Assembly: GCA_027335515.1 (NCBI GenBank)
Contig: DAHWHT010000137.1
Location: 1-14,332, forward strand
Direction: 5' to 3'
DNA from: Clostridia bacterium
GTDB taxonomy: Bacteria; Bacillota_E; RBS10-35; JAJYVN01
Length of the DNA: 14,332 nucleotides
Shown here: positions 14,158-14,332 of the stretch, piece after piece
Layout: every line of letters begins with the position of its first letter
How positions within the stretch are numbered: the stretch's first letter is position 1
Program-made: the position numbers and the translations under genes
Notes under the pieces: model-generated
The model's input: only the letters and a program-made list of their open reading frames with translations
Databases searched by the model: none
Told to the model about the DNA's origin: nothing

Positions 14158-14332
14158 TTGACTGCGTTGCTCTGTCTGCTCCTGCCTCTGGCCGGGGCGG
14201 CGCTCTTGGGGTTGGTGCGCCTGCCGCGGCAGGCGCAGGGTATGGTGGGCGCGGGTAGCGTGCTTTTGGCCTTCATCGCCGCGCTGGCGATGGCGGCAAC
14301 GGGGCCCGGCGCCGGTCAGAACCCGTTCGGCC
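14158..14332 (+). CDS. nuoL: NADH-quinone oxidoreductase subunit L, N-terminal part (cut by window end)
   Basis: The first 58 or so residues of a very hydrophobic protein: TALLCLLLPLAGAALLGL, a short polar turn (RLPRQAQG), then a second helix SVLLAFIAALAMA. This matches the first two helices of NuoL, the distal antiporter-like proton pump subunit, and nuoL is what normally follows nuoK. The frame is open from after a TGA at 14116-14118. TTG 14158 is the first standard start; ATC 14143 is better placed relative to the ribosome site and would add five residues. The family call rests on position plus hydrophobic pattern, since the diagnostic central region lies outside the window. Confidence 0.85.
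   Translation, partial: MTALLCLLLPLAGAALLGLVRLPRQAQGMVGAGSVLLAFIAALAMAATGPGAGQNPFG

Noticed and set aside
1..14332. CRISPR arrays, tRNA or rRNA genes, insertion sequences, attachment sites
   Set aside because: No repeat-spacer pattern, cloverleaf, rRNA-like stretch, transposase gene or terminal inverted repeats were seen by eye.

Overview
This is a high-GC bacterial window with strong purine-rich Shine-Dalgarno sites, frequent GTG and TTG starts, and a 12-gene proton-pumping NADH:quinone oxidoreductase (complex I) operon in the order nuoA to nuoL. NuoE, NuoF and NuoG are all present, so this is the NADH-oxidising form rather than the 11-subunit form that lacks the NADH module. The lineage cannot be settled from the sequence alone. 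A DUF929-type thioredoxin-fold protein next to a bacterial VKOR, with a Tat-type lipoprotein nearby, would fit a Gram-positive-like or monoderm high-GC group (deep Bacillota, Actinomycetota or Chloroflexota relatives, possibly thermophilic or acidophilic). That placement is inference.

Left part (1-3119), minus strand: a Tat-type, lipid-anchored solute-binding protein (244-1683) with no ABC permease or ATPase genes in the window, and upstream of it a CPA1-type cation/proton antiporter (1896-3119). A GC-rich hairpin follows the binding-protein stop. The leader between the two genes contains two mutually exclusive stems.

Middle part (3120-5002): a gene-free divergent region (3120-3436), then plus-strand genes for a DUF929 thioredoxin-like protein and a VKOR family protein whose start overlaps the DUF929 stop. 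Together they look like an extracytoplasmic disulfide-forming pair, in which VKOR would pass electrons to quinone. The DUF929 gene has no normal start codon ahead of its membrane anchor: either one base is inserted in a G run near 3455-3457, or translation starts at an unusual codon. The 234-nt gap before nuoA holds a CRP/FNR-like palindrome (4905-4922) nested inside a perfect 9-bp inverted repeat (4887-4895 with 4942-4950).

Right part (5003-14332): nuoA, B, C, D, E, F, G, H, I, J, K and the first part of nuoL, tightly packed with 1 to 8-nt overlaps except at the C/D and K/L junctions. All expected flavin and iron-sulfur ligands are visible (N1a, N1b, N2, N3, N4, N5, N6a, N6b), and so is the optional N7 cluster in NuoG. 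The clearest departure from the family is NuoK, where the second conserved membrane glutamate (Glu72 in E. coli numbering) is aspartate.

Overall the window combines quinone-linked electron transfer (complex I and VKOR), ion/proton exchange and a secreted Cys-containing lipoprotein. The disulfide pair and complex I may share the quinone pool, but no sequence evidence shows that they are co-regulated.
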